Origin: Bacteroides bouchesdurhonensis
GTDB lineage: Bacteria > Bacteroidota > Bacteroidia > Bacteroidales > Bacteroidaceae
Assembly (NCBI RefSeq): GCF_900155865.1
Contig: NZ_LT707006.1
Location: forward strand, 1,941,685 to 2,005,684
Direction of reading: 5' to 3'
DNA: 64,000 bases
The notes under the pieces are model-generated. The model saw nothing but the letters and a program-made list of their open reading frames with translations, was not told where the DNA came from and made no database searches. Each line of letters starts with the position of its first letter. Position 1 is the first letter of the stretch. The position numbers and the translations under genes were made by a program. Positions 8,953 to 18,354 of this stretch are shown piece after piece.

Positions 8953-10158
8953 ATGAAGAATAGATTAATAGGACTGTTGTTATGTTTGTCGGCATTTGTC
9001 TTGGTAGCGAATGCCCAGCAAATATCGTTTGTGAAGAATTGCTCTTGGGAAGACCTGAAAGCACGTGCTCAAAAAGAGGATAAACCGATTTTTGTAGATG
9101 TATATACCTCTTGGTGTGCTCCGTGTAAGAAGATGGCAGCTACAGTCTTTAAAGATCCTGAAGTAGTGGCTTATATGGATAAGAATTATATTTCTATTCA
9201 GTTGGATGCGGAAAAAGAAAAGAATCATGGTTTCTTTACTAAGTTCCGTCCGGGAGCTTATCCCTCTTTTTATTGGTTGGATAAGAACGGTCAGTTGCTG
9301 AGTACTAAAACAGGAACTATGTCCTCAGAATTATTCTTGAAATCTTGCCAGGATGCCAAGACCGGTTCATTGGGCAAACAAATAGACGAATATAATCAAA
9401 AGTGGAAGTCGGGTAATAGGGAAGATGACTTTGTCGAAAAATATTTGTTTGAGGTATTACCGCAGGTGTTTCCAGATTCGGTGCGTCCGCTCTTCAACCA
9501 GTATTTAACCGGATTATCTCCTGAAAAACTGAAAAGTCCGAGAATCGGTAAACTTTTGTGCCGTTTCACTCGTACCATTGAGAATGATAAAGTATGGTCT
9601 ACTTTGTTAGAGTATAATGATGTTTATTCGTCTGAACTTGATAAATCTCTTGATTTTGACAGGTATATGTATATGAATCTGATACGGATACCGATGTCGG
9701 TACGGACAGAAGAGGCGAAGTACCGTTCGTACATGGATTTAATTGAGAGTAAAAACTTTCCTAATAAAGAGTTGTATATGAGCTTGATTCAAATGGAGTC
9801 TCAGATATTTGACGGTAACTATAAAGAAGCTCTCGCTCAGGCGACCGCTATTGGAGCAGCAAATGAAAAGACACGTCCTTATCTGTATCGGGAAATGATC
9901 TATACTTTTATTATTGGCAAGTTTTTTGTTGAAACCTATACTCCTTCCAATGAAGAAAAGCAAGCTATCATAGCCTTGGCGGAAAAGGCATTTGAACTTA
10001 CCCCTTCAAAGAGTACAGTTTCTTATTTGGCTGCCGCCTATGCGAGAAGTGGTGATTATAAAAAGGCTTATGAGACATTGGCTATATTGCCTTTCCAAGG
10101 AGAGCCGACTTTGAGTAATGCTGTCTATGGTTTGTTGAATTTGCCTCGAAGAAGATAG
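8953..10158 (+). CDS. Thioredoxin-fold periplasmic protein with C-terminal helical repeats
   Basis: The 401-residue secreted protein has a signal peptide ending VANAQ and a thioredoxin domain at about residues 25-145. Its active site CAPC is at residues 55-58 (SWCAPCKKM), with cis-Pro region GAYPSFYW. The remaining 250 residues are helical and look like TPR-type repeats (EKAFELTPSKSTVSYLAAAYARSG). I start at the ATG at 8953, 2 bp after the previous stop; a TTG two codons earlier overlaps that stop and is less likely. The intact CxxC suggests redox activity in the periplasm, perhaps reducing or isomerising disulfides in the locus's own products. It is the last gene before the terminator at 10240. 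Confidence 0.85.
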   Translation: MKNRLIGLLLCLSAFVLVANAQQISFVKNCSWEDLKARAQKEDKPIFVDVYTSWCAPCKKMAATVFKDPEVVAYMDKNYISIQLDAEKEKNHGFFTKFRPGAYPSFYWLDKNGQLLSTKTGTMSSELFLKSCQDAKTGSLGKQIDEYNQKWKSGNREDDFVEKYLFEVLPQVFPDSVRPLFNQYLTGLSPEKLKSPRIGKLLCRFTRTIENDKVWSTLLEYNDVYSSELDKSLDFDRYMYMNLIRIPMSVRTEEAKYRSYMDLIESKNFPNKELYMSLIQMESQIFDGNYKEALAQATAIGAANEKTRPYLYREMIYTFIIGKFFVETYTPSNEEKQAIIALAEKAFELTPSKSTVSYLAAAYARSGDYKKAYETLAILPFQGEPTLSNAVYGLLNLPRRR

Positions 10159-10239
10159 TTTGAAAGATTGATTGTAGATTTGAGTAAGGCAGTTTCATCC
10201 AGCCCCCCCTTCCCCCATGTACTGTTTTACCCAATCTGT

Positions 10240-10280
10240 GTAAGCCAACTCATTCGTAAAGAATGGTTGGCTTACTTTTT
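10240..10280 (+). terminator. Rho-independent terminator of the sigma-SusCD operon
   Basis: Arms GTAAGCCAACTCATTC (10240-10255) and GAATGGTTGGCTTAC (10261-10275) pair over 15 bp with one bulged base around a 5-nt loop, and TTTTT follows. It lies between the converging thioredoxin-like gene and the FGE-like gene and may also work on the minus strand. Confidence 0.85.
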
Positions 10281-10351
10281 GGGTGGAATCAGTGGTTTGA
10301 CTGAATAGGTTTTAGATGTTTTATCTTTCCATCATTGAATCTGGAATTTAA

Positions 10352-13300
10352 TTATTCTTCAATAATCATGCGGAAACCAACGTTAAACACTCTCTGATAT
10401 GGGTAATAACCTTTACGTGAGTAGGAGGTGGAGAACTTCGGACGTTCGATATACGAACCTCCACGTACGGTCTTATATTCGGAAGATGATTTCGTTGTTT
10501 CTTTATAAGGATAAGGTAAATAGTCGGAGCGTGTCCACTCTGCAACATTTCCATGCATACAATACAGACCGAATGGATTTGCTTCGTAAACCTTTCCGCC
10601 AACTTGAACCAGATTCCCGTCATCGACACTTTCTTCTTTTGGTAGGAAAGTGTAATACTGGTACCAGAAATCAGATTTAGACATAGGTTGCGGGTCTATA
10701 CCCGAAACGGCTAACAACAATGTTGTCTTATCAGCCATATTGTCCTTTTTGCCAAAATCTGTATGTAAGTCACCATACCAGAAATCCTGGTCGCTACCGG
10801 CACGACAGGCCCATTCCCATTGTGCTTCGGTAGGAAGAGTGATTTTCAGACCGGTTTTCTCACTCAGTTTTTGGCAGTATTCCATTGCATCGTTATAGCT
10901 GATACGGATGACAGGTTGTTCCGGTTTATTGGCCGGATAACCTTGAACGACATGGTCTTTCCACTGTTGGTCCACAAAACGGCTGTCATGTTCCGGGAAA
11001 ATAACCCGGTATTGTTCGTTCGTTGTTTCCAGTTCTGCCATCCAAAATGCTTTCTTTATTTTTACTTTACTGGTAGGACGGGCGTCCGGTTCACCGTTGT
11101 TATTTCCCATAACAAATTCACCTGCAGGAATACGGACGAAAGTAATTTCCACTCCCGGAGCTATCTCAACGACTTTACGTGTTTCTTTCTCATCAGCCAG
11201 CATGGCTTTCACCTTGTCTCTATCAAATGGCCATCCTTGGATTTTGATCTCTTTTTCTTTCCGATTCACTTCCTTTTCAGGCATTACAGGAGTGATCGTA
11301 CCTTGTTTCTTTAAATATTCGGCATATTCGGTGATTTCTTTCTTCCAGTCTACGCCGGAACCGCCTGCATATTTATTATTCAGTTCTATACGACGTTCCA
11401 CTTGGTCAAATCCTTTGTATGGAAAATACTTCAATACGTTTGCGTTGAAATATCCCTTGTCCGGCGCGTTATAGTCAATCCAGTTATAGAGTGTCTTCCA
11501 TTCTTTGTCTGTCAGTTTTACGTTGTAATGCCCCTTCTTCAGGAGTCGAACTAATTCGCTTGTATTGGGATGATACTCATAAGGTTGCAAAACTACCATA
11601 TCTCCTTCACCTCCTTGACGGTGCACGTATGGATGTAGATTTAAATAAGAAGTACCGTATCCCTTTGGGTCTTTTTTCCCGCCACGTAAATCAAACGCTT
11701 TCCCTTCTCCGGTGTGGCAGGCAATACATGCTCTGTCCAAGATGGGTTGTACTTCCAGATCGAAAGTAAAGGATCGTTGTCCACCTTCCGGTAAAGTAAG
11801 GGAAGACGGGGCTTTCTGTGAAGCGATGACTCGTTTGGGAATAGGAATCTGATTTTGATTTTCATGGCAACCTACGCAAGATACAATCTCACCCGGTTGT
11901 CCGGTTATCCAGCTACGCATCCACTGAATAGCTACTCCTTCTTTATCCAATGGCTGAATGGAAATAGGAGTATTGGCCGGAACTTTGAAAATAACTGAAC
12001 CGTCTTCTTCTACCGGAACTGTACCTAACAAGCGTTTGATATCCCATCCGGATTGTATGCCTTGCCAGTTATGATCTGATTCTGTATTGACATACGCATA
12101 TTCATAAGCATGCAGGCGGAGAGATTTTACCGTTCCCCGGGGAATGCCTCTTAATCCTTCTCCTTCATAAATATCTTGAATAAAGAAGGTAGCTTCTTTA
12201 TCTTCCAGTTTTACCCGGTCAGGAATGGCAGGTGGAGTCATTGTTTTACGTACCAGAATCGGACTGATATAACCTTCTCCTTCTGCCTGCATCAGGCAAG
12301 TTACATTATCATAGATATCTACCAGGTAGATTCCCCATAATGAATTAGGAGTTAGTTTGGCTGCAACCAGAAAATATTTATCGCTTAAAGGAGTCGGTTT
12401 AATGAATTGTGGCCAGACATCATTTACCAGTTCGTCTTTTATAAGTTCTTGGATCGGACGATTCCGGTGAGGTATTTCCTGGATCATGCCGGATACTCCT
12501 TTGCGCCCTTTGGTGGGGTCGAATAATATCAGACGTCCGGAGCGGGCTATGCCATGATGACCGGATATGATTCCGATAAATGCAGAACCATATCCCGGCA
12601 AAGGTTGCATGTCAAAGGTACTGTTCGGGAACATGGAACCGCTACCGTAGAGTGCTTTGTTTTCTGTTCCATCCGGATTCATGTGCATCACAATACGGGA
12701 ATAATAATGTGTAAGGTCTGTGTATTCCCAGCGTGTGTACATGATGCGTCCGTTGTTCATGATAGTCGGATTCCAATTAGCGTCTTGGTCGAATGTCAGG
12801 CGGCGCATACTTTTATCTTTCGGGTTATAAAGTACCATGTTTCCTACTGCGTCGGAACCATTCACGCATGGTACTCCTTGATATCCGATATTGGAGACAG
12901 CTACAATACGGCCGTCAGGCAGATAAGTTCCATCATAGAATTCCAGATCCGGTTCTTCATTTTCTAAGAGAGGTTTACAGTCGGTTCCGTCTAGTTTGGC
13001 TTCAAATATATTCCATCGTTTATCGCTTTGTAATTGCGAAAACATGACTCTGTCTCCTTCCCAATGAAGCTTTAGGTCGGAAATGGAAGAGCCGTTGGAT
13101 GGTTTATAAATACAACGTGTCTTGATGTCTTCGCGTAAATCGGAAAGTTCAACAATCTCTGCATCGAAACCTCCCCGGCGGGCTGATTCTTGATTACTCC
13201 AGTTGTTGGCTTGTGTTCCTAAATCAGGAGCCATTGCCTGACGAGCCGTCATTCCCAATTTAAAACGGGCGGCAACTATTTTATTGGTATCTAATAACGT

Positions 13301-14344
13301 ATTTCCCAACAAGATTTTATGTTTGTATTTCAATGCTTTACGAGCATCGGCTATCGCTTGCTCCTCTCCACTATAAATACCTTGAAAGCCTTTCTTTTCA
13401 AGTCGGAATAATTCTTTCAACAAGGGTTCGTACTTATTGATGTCATATCCTGTTTGCTTTTTCATGTCGTCGAAAGCAGCTTGAACCGCGCTCACATTGA
13501 GCCATGCCAGTTCCTCTTGAATCAGGTATATTTCTTGAGCTTTATCCAATAGTTCCAAGTATTTGTGTATCTGTACATTGATATCTTTCTCATTAGCTAT
13601 TTGCTTAGCTACATCGGTGTAATAGACTTTATTCTTTAATTTTTCAATTACATTCTCTACCGCTTTTCGTTCAATCGATGCATCCGGACTGATGATCCAT
13701 TTCTCCATGTTTTCTACAGCCATGGATAACATTGCCATTTCATGAGGATATTGGTTCACCAATTCTTTAATGACAAGATTGGGTGCAATATTCATTGCTG
13801 AAAAATAGGCACTTCCATTGACGGATGCATCATCAATCCCGACTTCTGCTTCGAATCGGACATATTGTCCCTGAAGCGGATAGATCAATATTCCATCTGC
13901 ATGACATAGGACGCCATGTTCATATTTCTTGCCGGCAATAATAATGTCGTTATCGTATATATTCTTATTTAGCTTAGGATTTCCCCAACCGGTAACGCTG
14001 TATTCATAAGAAATACTATCCAGCCAGACAGACGTACCATTGGGCTTTACCAGACGTGCATTTGCCCAGACAGCATGGTCGTAACTTGACCCGTCCGGTC
14101 CGCCGGAGGTAACAAGCACCAGTTTATCCACTCCTTTCAAATCTACCGTAAAAGGTTCGGCTTTACTCCGGTGCTTCATCCAAGTAGAAGTGATAGGCAT
14201 CCCACGCTTTTTAAGCATTGTTTGTATCTCTTTTTTCGTCCTTACGGAAGCCTCGATCCATGTTTCAGCCTTCTTCTGTGAGGGATTGGCGTAACCTACG
14301 AAAGAGATAAGCAAAAGAAGTGATAATAAATAAAATCTATTCAT
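10352..14344 (-). CDS. Multidomain NPCBM / beta-propeller / cytochrome c / FGE-like secreted protein
   Basis: The 1330-residue protein has a signal peptide (cleavage near residue 19) and an NPCBM-type carbohydrate-binding domain at about 60-185 (VDLKGVDKLVLVTSGG). A helical stretch spans about 195-340, and a TolB/PD40-like beta-propeller about 420-700. Two c-type haem motifs follow, CVGCH at 823-827 and CIACH at 873-877. The region around them resembles the hydrazine synthase alpha-type proteins seen in Planctomycetes and Bacteroidetes. A formylglycine-generating-enzyme-like (SUMF1) domain covers about 1055-1330 (LPTEAQWEWACRAG, MHGNVAEW). The paired catalytic cysteines of true FGE are missing: the segment after RGGSY holds no Cys, so sulfatase activation is unlikely. 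It is the last gene of the iclR operon. The overall function is unknown, and a haem-dependent act on a sugar-linked substrate is my inference. Confidence 0.85.
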   Translation of the reverse strand: MNRFYLLSLLLLISFVGYANPSQKKAETWIEASVRTKKEIQTMLKKRGMPITSTWMKHRSKAEPFTVDLKGVDKLVLVTSGGPDGSSYDHAVWANARLVKPNGTSVWLDSISYEYSVTGWGNPKLNKNIYDNDIIIAGKKYEHGVLCHADGILIYPLQGQYVRFEAEVGIDDASVNGSAYFSAMNIAPNLVIKELVNQYPHEMAMLSMAVENMEKWIISPDASIERKAVENVIEKLKNKVYYTDVAKQIANEKDINVQIHKYLELLDKAQEIYLIQEELAWLNVSAVQAAFDDMKKQTGYDINKYEPLLKELFRLEKKGFQGIYSGEEQAIADARKALKYKHKILLGNTLLDTNKIVAARFKLGMTARQAMAPDLGTQANNWSNQESARRGGFDAEIVELSDLREDIKTRCIYKPSNGSSISDLKLHWEGDRVMFSQLQSDKRWNIFEAKLDGTDCKPLLENEEPDLEFYDGTYLPDGRIVAVSNIGYQGVPCVNGSDAVGNMVLYNPKDKSMRRLTFDQDANWNPTIMNNGRIMYTRWEYTDLTHYYSRIVMHMNPDGTENKALYGSGSMFPNSTFDMQPLPGYGSAFIGIISGHHGIARSGRLILFDPTKGRKGVSGMIQEIPHRNRPIQELIKDELVNDVWPQFIKPTPLSDKYFLVAAKLTPNSLWGIYLVDIYDNVTCLMQAEGEGYISPILVRKTMTPPAIPDRVKLEDKEATFFIQDIYEGEGLRGIPRGTVKSLRLHAYEYAYVNTESDHNWQGIQSGWDIKRLLGTVPVEEDGSVIFKVPANTPISIQPLDKEGVAIQWMRSWITGQPGEIVSCVGCHENQNQIPIPKRVIASQKAPSSLTLPEGGQRSFTFDLEVQPILDRACIACHTGEGKAFDLRGGKKDPKGYGTSYLNLHPYVHRQGGEGDMVVLQPYEYHPNTSELVRLLKKGHYNVKLTDKEWKTLYNWIDYNAPDKGYFNANVLKYFPYKGFDQVERRIELNNKYAGGSGVDWKKEITEYAEYLKKQGTITPVMPEKEVNRKEKEIKIQGWPFDRDKVKAMLADEKETRKVVEIAPGVEITFVRIPAGEFVMGNNNGEPDARPTSKVKIKKAFWMAELETTNEQYRVIFPEHDSRFVDQQWKDHVVQGYPANKPEQPVIRISYNDAMEYCQKLSEKTGLKITLPTEAQWEWACRAGSDQDFWYGDLHTDFGKKDNMADKTTLLLAVSGIDPQPMSKSDFWYQYYTFLPKEESVDDGNLVQVGGKVYEANPFGLYCMHGNVAEWTRSDYLPYPYKETTKSSSEYKTVRGGSYIERPKFSTSYSRKGYYPYQRVFNVGFRMIIEE

Positions 14345-14372
14345 GTGGCAAATGATAAAGTATTATGTCTTG

Positions 14373-14942
14373 TTATAAAGAAGCTATCGGGTTGGTGAAA
14401 CGCAAGCCATCATTATCATGGTAACACGCCCATTCGCTGACAACCGCACCTTCGGGGCCCGCCATCATAAAATGATAGGTTTCTAATGCTTTTAAGCGAA
14501 GTACGTCACCCACTTTTTGGATCACATAGTTTTTGCTTTTGATAGGACCATGACTAGCTGCAATGGTTGGAGCTTTGGGTGTTTCATCTCCTATTTCTGA
14601 GAAGTTATAAACCCATCCTTTTTCTACCATCCATGATTCATGTTTGGCTGGAAAATTAGTTGCTACGTGTGCATGTTCAGGAATCATCTGGCCGGGCAAT
14701 AGATAAATGGCATGGGCGAAGTATTTATATTCTGGATCGTTTACCCAGAAAATACCACCCATCCCTACGTGTTCAAAATCTCCCAAACCAAAGTCTGTTA
14801 CCCATATGTCTTTAGCCATTAGTTCTGTAAATGGTACTCCATAATAAGCAAACATGTCTTTCATGGCTTCTATGGCAACATCCTGCTGAAATTCGCCGTT
14901 TTTATAGTAGTCGGCGTTTGTGTACTTTTTTAGATACTTCAT
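14373..14942 (-). CDS. Cupin-fold sugar isomerase-like protein (D-lyxose isomerase family-like)
   Basis: The 189-residue cytoplasmic protein has no signal peptide. It is a single cupin with a metal site set HAH (His90, His92), Glu102 in AKHESW and His157 in ETYHF, which matches the His-His-Glu-His manganese site and nearby Lys of D-lyxose ketol-isomerases. It is somewhat shorter than characterised lyxose isomerases (about 225 residues). It lies 28 bp upstream of the FGE-like gene and 49 bp downstream of the cytochrome gene, in the IclR-led operon. An isomerase step on an unusual sugar would fit the carbohydrate-binding domain next door. A different cupin enzyme is possible. Confidence 0.7.
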   Translation of the reverse strand: MKYLKKYTNADYYKNGEFQQDVAIEAMKDMFAYYGVPFTELMAKDIWVTDFGLGDFEHVGMGGIFWVNDPEYKYFAHAIYLLPGQMIPEHAHVATNFPAKHESWMVEKGWVYNFSEIGDETPKAPTIAASHGPIKSKNYVIQKVGDVLRLKALETYHFMMAGPEGAVVSEWACYHDNDGLRFTNPIASL

Positions 14943-14991
14943 ATTCTTTAGTGTTTAAAAATTTAGTGGTTGTTTTACTGATTAATATCGT

Positions 14992-16770
14992 TTATAGTGA
15001 GTTCACATATTCGGTCAATGCTTCTATGTCTTTTTCGGATATCTTCTTGGAAATGCCATGCTTATGTACTTCGAAGACTTCTTTCATTGTTGCTGCACGC
15101 CCGTCAAAAAGATAAGGAGCCGTACGCCATACTTCACGTAGGGTAGGAGTATCCCAACCTTTTTCGAACTCAATGTCGTCACCGATTCGATGCATTTTCA
15201 TGTCTGTATAATAACTGCCGCTATGGCATTCCCCACATTGTAACCGATCAAATACTTCCTTTCCTGTTTGGGCTTTCTCCGATAGCTTTCCATTAATCAG
15301 GTAAGGACTGGAAACAGGGCGAAGTGACTTTAAATAGGCATCCACACAGACTGCATCTTCCTCTGATATGTCATAAAACTGGATAAAGTTAAAACCGGCT
15401 CTTACAGCACGTTCTGCATGTTCGCGAATGCCGGAAATCATGTTAGGGGGAGTTACGTGACTGAATAATAAACTTTTGCAGTTCTTTGGATTACCTATCC
15501 CATCATTCATCAAGTCCCAATTCATACCGTCGGTGCGCGCATCTCCCGGATGACAACCATTGCAACTCTGCCAATTTTGGAAACAATGTGACGCATCATT
15601 GAAATAACGTTCACCTTTATTTTCTAAACTTTCTTCACGTCCGGGATTCATTTCTACGGTCATCAACTGATGGGTATGGATGTCCATCATATTTAAAATA
15701 TCAGCAAAATAGGTGGGAAGAATCAATCTGGTATCTGTCAGAACCATACTACGGGGGCCGTTTCCCTGTAAAGGTATACGTTTCCGTATGCCATAAAGGA
15801 ATGTCAAGTCGTAATCTAATGCAGACTTATCGGGATAATTCAAAAACTTATTCAGCATTGCTTTATGGTTGATAACGCTTACCTCATGCGTGCCGGAGTG
15901 GGAGATAAAGATTGATTGGTCATTGCAAGCGATACTCCAGATACCTGCTGCTCCACGTTCCGGTTCGTCCACAACCACAGCTCCCAGAAATTCTTGCTTA
16001 GCAACGTCTATAATACTAAAAGCACTGGTATTCATCCATCCTTGTTGCAGCTGGGAAGTTGGTACTGTGAACCGTCCGAGATTATGGGAGACATAGATAT
16101 ATTTTCCATCCGGAGTAATGCAAATTCCACGCAAAGCGTTGCTACCGTTCGCTAACTGGATATCTTTTACTTTAGTAAATCGGTCTGCTTTTATCACAGT
16201 AATACATGCTGCTACATAATTGACGTCAGCTCGTTGTGCAGGTAGGAAGTTTGTGACATACAGATATTTACCATCTTTACTTAATACAGCTGACTTAGGT
16301 TCCCGTAATACATTTACGGTCGCTACTACTTCTTTTTTCTCTATATCGACTTTAGATACTGTATTTTGAAATTGATTACATACATAAATATACTTTTTAT
16401 CCGAACTCAACAAAGGATAACAAGCTCCCGAACCGGTTATAATTGACTTCTCAACTTTACCTGATTCTGAAGATAGTATCTGTAAACGTCCTATGGTTTC
16501 AAAAGTTGTTACGTATATTTTGTTACCGTCCGATAAGATTCCTGTTGGCGTATCATCCAACTGAAAAGAATGTATGAGCGTTTTTCCATCCGGAGAAAAG
16601 ATATCTACCTTTTTAGTTCCTTTTTCTGCAATCAACAATTCACCTTTTTCATTTACGGCAATGCTTGTTGGAAACAGGGGGGAAGTTCCGGCCGAAAGAA
16701 AAGCGATATTGGAAAAAATAAGGCAAATCAGCCATATGTATCTTAATGTACCTTTATACTTATTTCTCAT
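14992..16770 (-). CDS. Beta-propeller / di-haem cytochrome c (MauG/CcpA-like) secreted protein
   Basis: The 592-residue protein has an N-terminal signal peptide. A YncE-type seven-bladed propeller covers about residues 30-370 (repeats such as DGKYIYVSHN and DGKYLYVTNF), and a cytochrome-c-peroxidase-like part about 385-590. The haem-binding motifs are CNGCH (403-407) and CGECH (512-516). The downstream TPTLREVWRTAPYLFDGRA stretch is typical of the MauG/CcpA superfamily. Such proteins oxidise substrates or reduce peroxide at the cell envelope. Haem attachment outside the membrane needs a cytochrome c maturation system, which is not in this window. It starts 14 bp after iclR, so it belongs to that operon. 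Confidence 0.85.
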   Translation of the reverse strand: MRNKYKGTLRYIWLICLIFSNIAFLSAGTSPLFPTSIAVNEKGELLIAEKGTKKVDIFSPDGKTLIHSFQLDDTPTGILSDGNKIYVTTFETIGRLQILSSESGKVEKSIITGSGACYPLLSSDKKYIYVCNQFQNTVSKVDIEKKEVVATVNVLREPKSAVLSKDGKYLYVTNFLPAQRADVNYVAACITVIKADRFTKVKDIQLANGSNALRGICITPDGKYIYVSHNLGRFTVPTSQLQQGWMNTSAFSIIDVAKQEFLGAVVVDEPERGAAGIWSIACNDQSIFISHSGTHEVSVINHKAMLNKFLNYPDKSALDYDLTFLYGIRKRIPLQGNGPRSMVLTDTRLILPTYFADILNMMDIHTHQLMTVEMNPGREESLENKGERYFNDASHCFQNWQSCNGCHPGDARTDGMNWDLMNDGIGNPKNCKSLLFSHVTPPNMISGIREHAERAVRAGFNFIQFYDISEEDAVCVDAYLKSLRPVSSPYLINGKLSEKAQTGKEVFDRLQCGECHSGSYYTDMKMHRIGDDIEFEKGWDTPTLREVWRTAPYLFDGRAATMKEVFEVHKHGISKKISEKDIEALTEYVNSL

Positions 16771-16784
16771 AATAATATCTTGTG

Positions 16785-17585
16785 TTAACGTTTACTGTAT
16801 CCTAACTCTTCCGAAATCTCCAATGCAATTTTCTTGATACAAGCCGCTGAAGAACGAATCACTTCTTTTGATAAACGGTCTTTTGGGCCGGAAATCCAGA
16901 TTGCCCCACAAGGATAGCCTATATAATTAAATATGGGAGAACCGATGCAAATCACTCCGGTGAGCTCTTCTTCATTGTCTATGGCATATCCATGTTTGCG
17001 TACTATTTCTAATTCTTTTAAATACTCCTCAGGTGAGGTGATGGTCCGGTCATTATAACGTGTAAATTCCATATAGGATAAATATCGGTCTCGAACATTA
17101 TTGGGAAGATAAGCCATGATTGCTTTTCCCGGAGCGGAGCAATGCAATTCAAAAGGTTTTCCCGGTGAGAGGACGAAACGAAAAGTGTGGTTTCCTTGTG
17201 CCTGTTCAATGAAGATTCCATTCTTTTCTCCCAATACTCCAAAGCAAGATGTTTCTTGTACTTCATCTCTTAAATCACGTAAACGTGGTAGAACAGTTTC
17301 CAATAAATTGTGCTCATTCAACGACCGAAACCCCAGTGTCAGTAATTTCCTGGACAACTTATAGCGTTTTGTGTCATCATGATAAATCAGATAATCCAAC
17401 CGGACCAATGTACTCAAAATACGATAAGCTGTGGTTTGAGAAATATCAAGAACGGATTTAATCTCTTGAAGGGTTTCTCCCCGAGGACAAAGGGACAGAT
17501 ATTCAAGTATGGCAATCCCTTTTTCTAAGTTTGGAACCTTATAATTTTCTTTTGGTTTTTTCATATTTGGAATTGTATTTTTCAT
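16785..17585 (-). CDS. IclR family transcriptional regulator
   Basis: The 266-residue protein has an N-terminal winged helix-turn-helix at about residues 18-80 (LQEIKSVLDISQTTAYRILSTL) and a C-terminal IclR effector-binding domain at about 95-260 (CSAPGKAIMAYL, EELTGVICIGSPIF). IclR proteins usually sense a small acid or sugar derivative and control the adjacent catabolic operon. Here it is the first gene of a four-gene operon with the cytochrome, cupin and FGE-like genes. Three near-identical repeats overlap its start and promoter (17560-17613), which suggests autoregulation. The start is either 17585 or Met8 at 17564. IclR regulators are uncommon in Bacteroides. Confidence 0.9.
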   Translation of the reverse strand: MKNTIPNMKKPKENYKVPNLEKGIAILEYLSLCPRGETLQEIKSVLDISQTTAYRILSTLVRLDYLIYHDDTKRYKLSRKLLTLGFRSLNEHNLLETVLPRLRDLRDEVQETSCFGVLGEKNGIFIEQAQGNHTFRFVLSPGKPFELHCSAPGKAIMAYLPNNVRDRYLSYMEFTRYNDRTITSPEEYLKELEIVRKHGYAIDNEEELTGVICIGSPIFNYIGYPCGAIWISGPKDRLSKEVIRSSAACIKKIALEISEELGYSKR

Positions 17586-17620
17586 ATTTGAAATATTGTT
17601 TCAGATTTGAATCAAATATA
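17560..17620 (-). promoter_or_regulatory. iclR promoter with three phased operator-like repeats
   Basis: On the minus strand TATATTTG (17620-17613) matches the Bacteroides -7 box. On the plus strand the repeats TTCATATTTGGAAT (17560-17573), TTCATATTTGAAAT (17581-17594) and TTCAGATTTGAATC (17600-17613) are spaced 21 and 19 bp, about two helical turns. The third is part of a palindrome ATTTGA-A-TCAAAT that overlaps the -7 box. This looks like an autoregulatory operator for IclR. Binding is inferred. Confidence 0.5.
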
Positions 17621-17816
17621 AGGGCGAGTAGATAAAAACAAGAGAGAGAGATGCAAAAAGATATTAAATATGTCGTAGAGCATAAAATGAAGCTATATCA
17701 GAATGCCGGTTATTAGTTGTGATATAACTTCATTTATCTTTCAGTTATTCCATTTATCTTATTTGATCATTTATTATATATGATTTTAAGTTTGGGTTTA
17801 TGAAAGAGAATGTTTT

Positions 17817-18290
17817 TTATTCGTGATGATAAGGTCCCCCATTCAGGATGGTCATTGCCCGATAAATCTGCTCTACAAAGATCAGTCGGATCATCTGATG
17901 CGAAAAGGTCATCTTCGACATTGAAATCTTTTCATGCGCTGCTTGATATACCTTTTCAGAGAAACCATAAGGTCCTCCGATGATAAATACCAGTCGTTTG
18001 TTTACTGTATTCATCTTTCGTTTCATGTAATCGGCAAACTCAATGGAACGCATCTCTTTGCCATGTTCGTCAAGTAGTACAATGACGTCTCCCGGTTGCA
18101 AAGCTTTAAGAATCAGTTCACCTTCTTTCTCTTTTTGTTGGTCCATGGAAAGATTCTTTGTGTTTTTTAGTTCAGGAATCACCTCCATGTCGAACGAAAG
18201 GAAATATTTCGTCCGTTGAATATAGTCATCTATAGCAGTAATAAAATGTTTTTCTACGGTTCGTCCCACGACGAGCAGAGTTGTTTTCAT
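17817..18290 (-). CDS. rlmH: 23S rRNA (pseudouridine1915-N3)-methyltransferase RlmH
   Basis: The 157-residue protein has exactly the family length when started at the ATG at 18290 (MKTTLLVVGRT); the open frame goes nine codons further but those residues do not fit. It is a SPOUT methyltransferase with the trefoil-knot motifs FIIGGPYGF and MTFSHQMIRLIFVEQIYRA, which bind S-adenosylmethionine. It methylates pseudouridine 1915 in helix 69 of 23S rRNA in the assembled 70S ribosome. It is transcribed away from the DUF4783/nadC pair and separated from the iclR operon by 231 bp. Confidence 0.96.
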   Translation of the reverse strand: MKTTLLVVGRTVEKHFITAIDDYIQRTKYFLSFDMEVIPELKNTKNLSMDQQKEKEGELILKALQPGDVIVLLDEHGKEMRSIEFADYMKRKMNTVNKRLVFIIGGPYGFSEKVYQAAHEKISMSKMTFSHQMIRLIFVEQIYRAMTILNGGPYHHE

Positions 18291-18354
18291 GCGTCTGTTA
18301 TTAGGATTACAGCACAAAAATAGGCATTTTTTATGTTATTCTGCAATTAATGCT

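Noticed and set aside
10352..11180. Active formylglycine-generating enzyme
   Set aside because: The FGE-like domain lacks the two catalytic cysteines after RGGSY, so it is called FGE-like only.
10366..12967. Several plus-strand frames (up to 164 codons) inside the FGE-like gene region
   Set aside because: They are shadows of the minus-strand 1330-residue protein, whose domains are clear in its own frame.
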